Assembly (NCBI GenBank): GCA_945487445.1
Contig: CALYTU010000011.1
Span: 1 to 24,304 of the forward strand
DNA length: 24,304 nt
Reading direction: 5' to 3'
Source: an uncultured Clostridia bacterium
GTDB taxonomy: Bacteria > Bacillota > Clostridia > Oscillospirales > Oscillospiraceae
The translations under genes and the position numbers were made by a program. The notes beneath the pieces were generated by a model. It made no database searches. It saw nothing but the letters and a program-made list of their open reading frames with translations, and was not told the origin of the DNA. Shown in pieces: positions 20,829-24,304 of this stretch. Position 1 is the first letter of the stretch. Every line of letters begins with the position of its first letter.

Positions 20829-21092
20829 ATGAATGAAAATACAAGAGCTTTCCGCAAGACCAGAGTTGGTAAGGTCCTTTCCGATAAGATGGACAAGACC
20901 ATCGTAGTCGCTGTGGAAGACAGTGTGGCGCATCCGCTGTACAAGAAGATCGTCAAGAGAACCTACAAGCTGAAGGCGCACGACGAAAACAACGAGTGCG
21001 GCATCGGCGATACCGTAAAGGTGATGGAGTGCCGTCCCCTGTCGAAGGACAAGAGATGGAGACTCGTCGAGATCATCGAAAAGGCTAAGTAA
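20829..21092 (+). CDS. rpsQ: Small ribosomal subunit protein S17
   Basis: An 87-residue S17, an OB-fold primary 16S rRNA-binding protein. RAFRKTRVGKVLSDKMDKTI, then VVAVEDSVAHPLYKKIVKRT, HDENNECGIGDTVKVMECRP and LSKDKRWRLVEIIEKAK are typical. AGGAGG at 20814-20819 overlaps the rpmC stop and is 9 nt before the ATG. The stop codon overlaps the start of the AAGGAGG that serves rplN. Confidence 0.98.
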   Translation: MNENTRAFRKTRVGKVLSDKMDKTIVVAVEDSVAHPLYKKIVKRTYKLKAHDENNECGIGDTVKVMECRPLSKDKRWRLVEIIEKAK

Positions 21093-21106
21093 GGAGGTCG
21101 ACAACA

Positions 21107-21475
21107 TTGATTCAGGCTGAAACTTATCTGAAGGTTGCCGACAATACCGGCGCCAAGGAAATCAAATGCATCCGCGTGCTGGGCGGCTCCCGCCGCAAGT
21201 ACGGCAACATCGGCGATGTGATCGTGGCTTCCGTTCGCAAGGCCGCTCCCGGCGGCACTGCCAAGAAGGGCGAGGTCGTCCGCGCTGTCATCGTCCGTAC
21301 CGCCAAGGGCACCCGCCGCGCCGACGGCACCTATGTCCGCTTTGACGAGAACGCTGCCGTTCTCATCAAGGAAGACAAGAGCCCCAAGGGCACCCGTATT
21401 TTTGGGCCCGTGGCCAGAGAGCTTCGTGACAAAGGCTTCATGAAGATCTGCTCCCTCGCACCCGAAACTGTTTAA
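21107..21475 (+). CDS. rplN: Large ribosomal subunit protein L14 (TTG start)
   Basis: A 122-residue L14, full length, located at the subunit interface. The family N-terminus IQAETYLKVADNTGAKEIKC, LGGSRRKYGNIGDVIVASVR and FGPVARELRDKGFMKICSLA are all present. The only codon in the right place to begin it is TTG 21107, 9 nt after a perfect AAGGAGG (21091-21097); there is no in-frame ATG nearby. It is the only non-AUG start among the ribosomal genes seen here. Confidence 0.97.
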   Translation: MIQAETYLKVADNTGAKEIKCIRVLGGSRRKYGNIGDVIVASVRKAAPGGTAKKGEVVRAVIVRTAKGTRRADGTYVRFDENAAVLIKEDKSPKGTRIFGPVARELRDKGFMKICSLAPETV

Positions 21476-21487
21476 GGGGGACGCAAC

Positions 21488-21796
21488 ATGAATATCAAGA
21501 AAAACGACATTGTCATCGTTCTGTCCGGCAAGGACAAGGGCGTGAAGGGCAAGGTTCTGACGGCCATGCCCAGCGAGAACAAGCTGATCGTCGAGGGCGT
21601 CAACGTGGCGACCATGCATCAGAAGGCTCGCAAGCAGGGCGAGGAGAGCGGCATCATCCACAAGGAGACCCCCATCCGCGCCGACAAGGTTGCCCTCTAC
21701 TGCCCCAAGTGTGAGAAGGGCGTTCGCATCGGCTTAAAGGTCGAGGGCGACAAGAAGATCCGCATCGGCCGCGGCAAGTGCGGCCATGAGATTTGA
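21488..21796 (+). CDS. rplX: Large ribosomal subunit protein L24
   Basis: A 102-residue L24, a 50S assembly initiator. The KOW motif is KKNDIVIVLSGKDKGVKGKV, followed by VEGVNVATMHQKARKQGEE, ESGIIHKETPI and a C-terminal part with YCPKCEKGVRIG and GKCGHEI. The C-x-x-C plus a later Cys suggests a possible metal-binding hairpin, as in other Bacillota L24 proteins. AAGGGGG lies 6 nt before the ATG. rplE starts 18 nt after the stop. Confidence 0.97.
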   Translation: MNIKKNDIVIVLSGKDKGVKGKVLTAMPSENKLIVEGVNVATMHQKARKQGEESGIIHKETPIRADKVALYCPKCEKGVRIGLKVEGDKKIRIGRGKCGHEI

Positions 21797-21814
21797 TGAA
21801 GGAGGATTTCAGAA

Positions 21815-22354
21815 ATGGCAAGACTGAAGGTTAAGTACACCGAAGAAATCGCTCCCGCTCTCATGAAGAAGTTCCAGTACAAGAGCGTTATGCAGATTCC
21901 CAACCTGAGCAAGATCATTGTGAACGTCGGCTGCGGCGAGAGCAAGAACAACGCCAAGGAGATTGAGGCCATCTGCAAGGATATTGCCACCATCACCGGT
22001 CAGAAGCCCATCGTGACCAAGGCCCGCAAGTCCGTGGCCAACTTCAAGGTCCGTGAGGGTGAGAACGTCGGCGTGATGGTCACCCTCCGGGGCGACAAAA
22101 TGTGGGAGTTCCTGGACAGGCTCTTCAGCGTGGCCCTGCCCCGTGTCCGCGACTTCCGCGGCATTAACCCCAACGCCTTCGACGGCCGCGGCAACTATGC
22201 CATGGGCCTGAAGGAACAGCTTATCTTCCCCGAGATCGAGTACGACAAGGTGGACAAGATCCGCGGCATGAACATCGTGATCTGCACCACCGCCAACACC
22301 GATGAAGAAGCCAAAGAGCTGCTGACCCAGATCGGCGCTCCCTTCTACGCTTAA
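21815..22354 (+). CDS. rplE: Large ribosomal subunit protein L5
   Basis: A 179-residue L5, normal length, which binds 5S rRNA in the central protuberance. LKVKYTEEIAPALMKKFQYK, QIPNLSKIIVNVGCGE, TGQKPIVTKARKSVANFKVR, then LPRVRDFRGINPNAFDGRGN and the C-terminal VICTTANTDEEAKELLTQIG are classic. AAGGAGG with 9 nt spacing precedes ATG 21815. Confidence 0.98.
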   Translation: MARLKVKYTEEIAPALMKKFQYKSVMQIPNLSKIIVNVGCGESKNNAKEIEAICKDIATITGQKPIVTKARKSVANFKVREGENVGVMVTLRGDKMWEFLDRLFSVALPRVRDFRGINPNAFDGRGNYAMGLKEQLIFPEIEYDKVDKIRGMNIVICTTANTDEEAKELLTQIGAPFYA

Positions 22355-22371
22355 TCAGGGAGGAAGACAAA

Positions 22372-22557
22372 ATGGCAAGAAAAGCAATGATTCTCAAGCA
22401 GCAGCGGGAAGCTAAGTTCTCCACCCGCCGCTATAACCGCTGCAAGATCTGCGGCCGCCCCCATGCGTATCTGCGTGATTACGGCATTTGCCGTATTTGC
22501 TTCCGCGAAAGAGCCTACAAGGGCGAGATCCCCGGCGTTCGCAAGGCTTCCTGGTAA
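22372..22557 (+). CDS. rpsN: Small ribosomal subunit protein S14, zinc-binding type
   Basis: A 61-residue S14 of the short C+ class. It has the zinc ribbon C24-x-x-C27 and C40-x-x-C43 (YNRCKICGRP, GICRICFRERA), and ends in the usual KGEIPGVRKASW. It belongs to the 30S head. The zinc-free paralogue used under zinc limitation is not in this window. GGGAGG is 9 nt before the ATG. The 184-nt spacer after it is anomalous for this operon. Confidence 0.98.
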   Translation: MARKAMILKQQREAKFSTRRYNRCKICGRPHAYLRDYGICRICFRERAYKGEIPGVRKASW

Positions 22558-22568
22558 GCTGCGCTTTG

Positions 22569-22610
22569 TTATCAGTCATTAGTCACTAGTCACTAGTCAC
22601 TGGTCACTCA
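22569..22610 (+). repeat. Degenerate 7-bp tandem array (TCACTAG type)
   Basis: Six heptamers: TTATCAG, TCATTAG, TCACTAG, TCACTAG, TCACTGG, TCACTCA. Period and degeneracy resemble the arrays flanking the hairpin cluster at 14.9-15.2 kb, but the unit differs. Confidence 0.7.
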
Positions 22611-22696
22611 CACCCGATTTTAATGTAAATAGGCATCAGAAGTCATTGGGATAATGCCCGGCTTTGCCCGACGCATTCCCAATGATACCCTGGTGC

Positions 22697-22710
22697 TGAA
22701 ACCGGTTTCA
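22697..22710. promoter_or_regulatory. 14-bp perfect palindrome matching LacI/CcpA-type operator consensus
   Basis: TGAAACCGGTTTCA is its own reverse complement and fits the LacI-family pattern TGnAAnCGnTTnCA at every fixed position. It lies 31 nt upstream of the rpsH ATG, within the operon and just after a large hairpin. Function as an operator is unproven; it may be part of the repeat-derived structure. Confidence 0.35.
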
Positions 22711-22741
22711 GACCGGTAACTTCAACAAGGAGGAGTATCAC

Positions 22742-23140
22742 ATGCAAATCACTGATCCTGTTGCGGATATGCTGACCCGCATCCGTAACGCGAACAACGC
22801 CAAGCACAACACTGTGGACGTTCCCGCTTCCAATCTGAAGAAGTCCATCGCGAAGATTCTGCTCGACGAGGGCTATATCAAGTCCTTTACCGTGGAGGAT
22901 GACGGCGCGCAGGGCATGATCCACATCACGCTGAAGTATATCGGCAAGGGCGAAAAGGTCATCTCCGGCCTCAAGCGCGTCTCCAAGCCCGGCCTGCGTG
23001 TCTACGCCGGTGCTGAGGAGCTGCCCCGTGTCCTCAAGGGCCTGGGCATTGCCATCATTTCCACTTCCAAGGGCGTCATGACCGACAAGGCCGCGCGCGC
23101 GGCGCATGTCGGCGGCGAAGTCCTGGCGTTTGTATGGTAA
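22742..23140 (+). CDS. rpsH: Small ribosomal subunit protein S8
   Basis: A 132-residue S8, normal length, a primary 16S central-domain binder. ITDPVADMLTRIRNANNAKH, then VPASNLKKSIAKILLDEGYI, RVSKPGLRVYAGAEELPRVL, and the conserved GLGIAIISTSKGVMTDKAAR with GGEVLAFVW at the end identify it. S8 is the known autoregulator of the spc operon in E. coli; whether the unusual structured spacer upstream has such a role is open. AAGGAGGAG is 5 nt before the ATG. Confidence 0.98.
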   Translation: MQITDPVADMLTRIRNANNAKHNTVDVPASNLKKSIAKILLDEGYIKSFTVEDDGAQGMIHITLKYIGKGEKVISGLKRVSKPGLRVYAGAEELPRVLKGLGIAIISTSKGVMTDKAARAAHVGGEVLAFVW

Positions 23141-23152
23141 GGAGGTAACATT

Positions 23153-23698
23153 ATGTCCAGAATCGGCAAAATGGCTATCACCGTGCCCGCAGGCGTGGAC
23201 GTGGAGATCGCTGAAAACAACGTGGTCACCGTCAAGGGCGCCAAGGGTTCCCTGACCCAGACCTTCAATCCCAAGATGCACATCGAGAAGGACGGCGCCA
23301 CCATCACTGTTTCCCGTCCCGATGACAGCCATGAGAGCAAGAGCCTCCATGGTCTCACCCGTACCCTGCTGAACAACATGATCGTCGGCCTGGACAAGGG
23401 CTTCTCCAAGGAGCTCGAGGTCAACGGTGTCGGCTACCGTGCCCAGATGGAAGGGAAGAAGCTGGTCATGAACCTGGGCTACTCCCACCCCGTCACCATG
23501 GACGCCCCCGAGGGTGTGGAGATCGAGGTCCCCGCTCCCAACAAGATCATCATCAAGGGTTATAATAAGCAGGTCGTCGGCCAGTTCGCGGCCGAGGTCC
23601 GTGGGAAGAGACCCCCCGAGCCCTACAAGGGCAAGGGCATCAAGTACGCCAGTGAAGTTGTCCGCCATAAGGAAGGCAAGACTGGCGCCAAGAAGTAA
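23153..23698 (+). CDS. rplF: Large ribosomal subunit protein L6
   Basis: A 181-residue L6 with two similar RNA-recognition-like domains, located near the factor-binding site of the 50S subunit. SRIGKMAITVPAGVDVEIAE, VKGAKGSLTQTFNP, LHGLTRTLLNNMIVGLDKGF, then LEVNGVGYRAQMEGKKLVMN and the C-terminal IKGYNKQVVGQFAAEVRGKR followed by PPEPYKGKGIKY are in the family order. AAGGAGG lies 8 nt before the ATG. rplR follows after 16 nt. Confidence 0.98.
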   Translation: MSRIGKMAITVPAGVDVEIAENNVVTVKGAKGSLTQTFNPKMHIEKDGATITVSRPDDSHESKSLHGLTRTLLNNMIVGLDKGFSKELEVNGVGYRAQMEGKKLVMNLGYSHPVTMDAPEGVEIEVPAPNKIIIKGYNKQVVGQFAAEVRGKRPPEPYKGKGIKYASEVVRHKEGKTGAKK

Positions 23699-23714
23699 TC
23701 GGAGGTGTGCATAA

Positions 23715-24074
23715 ATGGTTAAGAAGTTCGACAGAAATGCACAGCGCGTTAAGCGTCATGTGAGAGTTCGCGCGAAGATCTCCGGCACCCCCGAGCGTCC
23801 TCGCCTGAACGTATTCAGAAGCAACGCCAATATCTATGCTCAGATCATTGACGACATCAACGGAGTCACCCTGGTTTCCGCTTCCACTCTGGACAAGGAC
23901 TTTGAAGGCGCCGCCGGCAATGCCGAAGCTGCCAAGAAGATCGGTCTGAAGCTCGCCGAGCGCGCCAAGGAAAAGGGCATCACAGAGGTCGTGTTCGACC
24001 GCGGCGGCTACATTTTCCACGGCCGTGTTGCTGCTCTGGCTGAGGGCGCCCGCGAAGGCGGACTCGAGTTTTAA
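23715..24074 (+). CDS. rplR: Large ribosomal subunit protein L18
   Basis: A 119-residue L18, normal length, which binds 5S rRNA together with L5. A basic N-terminus (NAQRVKRHVRVRAKISGTPE) is followed by RPRLNVFRSNANIYAQIIDD, LVSASTLDK, then AERAKEKGITEVVFDRGGYI, FHGRVAALAEGAREGGLEF. A GGAGG-type ribosome binding site (23701-23705) precedes ATG 23715. rpsE follows after 16 nt. Confidence 0.98.
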   Translation: MVKKFDRNAQRVKRHVRVRAKISGTPERPRLNVFRSNANIYAQIIDDINGVTLVSASTLDKDFEGAAGNAEAAKKIGLKLAERAKEKGITEVVFDRGGYIFHGRVAALAEGAREGGLEF

Positions 24075-24090
24075 GAGGAGGAAGTAAGAA

Positions 24091-24304
24091 ATGGCTTACA
24101 GAAGAGACAACAGAGACAATCAGGCTGCTGAAGCGCCTGAAATGATCGAAAAGGTCGTGTACCTGAACCGCGTCTCCAAGACCGTCAAGGGCGGCCGTGT
24201 TATGAAATTCTCCGCCCTGGTCGTCGTTGGCGACGGTAAGGGCAAGGTGGGCTATGGCCTGGGCAAGGCCGCTGAGGTCCCCGAGGCTATCCGCAAGGGC
24301 ATCG
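24091..24304 (+). CDS. rpsE: Small ribosomal subunit protein S5 (5' part, cut by window edge)
   Basis: The first 71 codons of S5, continuing past the right edge. After a hydrophilic, variable start (AYRRDNRDNQAAEAPEMIEK) come VVYLNRVSKTVKGGRVMKFS and ALVVVGDGKGKVGYGLGKAA, the conserved S5 double-stranded-RNA-binding core that helps decoding fidelity. AGGAGG at 24075-24081 precedes ATG 24091. In canonical operons rpmD, rplO and secY come next. Confidence 0.97.
   Translation, partial: MAYRRDNRDNQAAEAPEMIEKVVYLNRVSKTVKGGRVMKFSALVVVGDGKGKVGYGLGKAAEVPEAIRKGI

Larger units (their letters stand above)
22558..22741 (+). other. Repeat-containing spacer between rpsN and rpsH
   Basis: 184 nt without a gene inside an otherwise tightly packed operon. 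It holds a heptad array (22569-22610), a large hairpin with arms CATTGGGATAATGC (22644-22657) and GCATTCCCAATG (22673-22684), a 14-bp perfect palindrome (22697-22710), a second ACCGGT copy (22712-22717), and the rpsH ribosome binding site AAGGAGGAG (22728-22736). I see no good promoter. Confidence 0.7.

Overview
The window looks like a G+C-rich member of the Clostridia (Bacillota), most likely an Oscillospiraceae-type gut organism. The pointers are the zinc-binding short S14, the recJ–rel–dtd–metallo-hydrolase cluster, an ApbE lipoprotein paired with a NusG-domain-II protein, many AGGAGG ribosome binding sites, and GTG/TTG starts. The lineage is inferred from gene content and style; no search was run.

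Layout. Positions 1-4376 are an accessory stretch: an AbgA-like M20 amidohydrolase, a small XRE regulator on the minus strand, an ion-transporter-superfamily permease and a compact FNT-like membrane protein. Positions 5020-10850 hold recJ, rel (bifunctional (p)ppGpp enzyme), dtd and a glyoxalase-II-like hydrolase. Positions 11043-13297 hold an ApbE flavin transferase lipoprotein, a NusG-domain-II protein and an acyl-ACP thioesterase. They are followed by an A+T-rich HAD phosphatase gene and a membrane-anchored XRE regulator. From a clear promoter at 15401-15429 to the right edge runs the S10-spc ribosomal protein operon in canonical order, rpsJ to a truncated rpsE.

The most interesting material is in the intergenic DNA. 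A 123-bp imperfect palindrome with about 14-bp terminal inverted repeats occurs as three complete, nearly identical copies (1953-2075, 4562-4684, 12420-12542). Each is flanked by a different perfect 8-bp direct repeat, the mark of recent transposition by a non-autonomous miniature element. A fourth copy is cut by the left edge, and three decayed relatives lie at 4810-4920, 10097-10200 and 10879-10976. A second population consists of short hairpins, many next to a GTAGGG/CCCTAC tag, whose arm sequences differ from copy to copy while staying self-complementary. A third consists of degenerate 7-bp tandem arrays, three near the hairpin cluster at 14.9-15.3 kb and one inside the spc operon between rpsN and rpsH.

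Within the ribosomal operon there is a 280-nt leader containing a terminator-like hairpin, a structured rpsJ-rplC spacer, a 9-residue duplication at the end of L3, an Arg-rich repeated tail on S3, and a 14-bp palindrome matching the LacI/CcpA operator consensus just before rpsH. No CRISPR array, tRNA, rRNA, phage or defence gene was recognised. Apart from the miniature element family and its relatives I see no candidate new multi-gene system.
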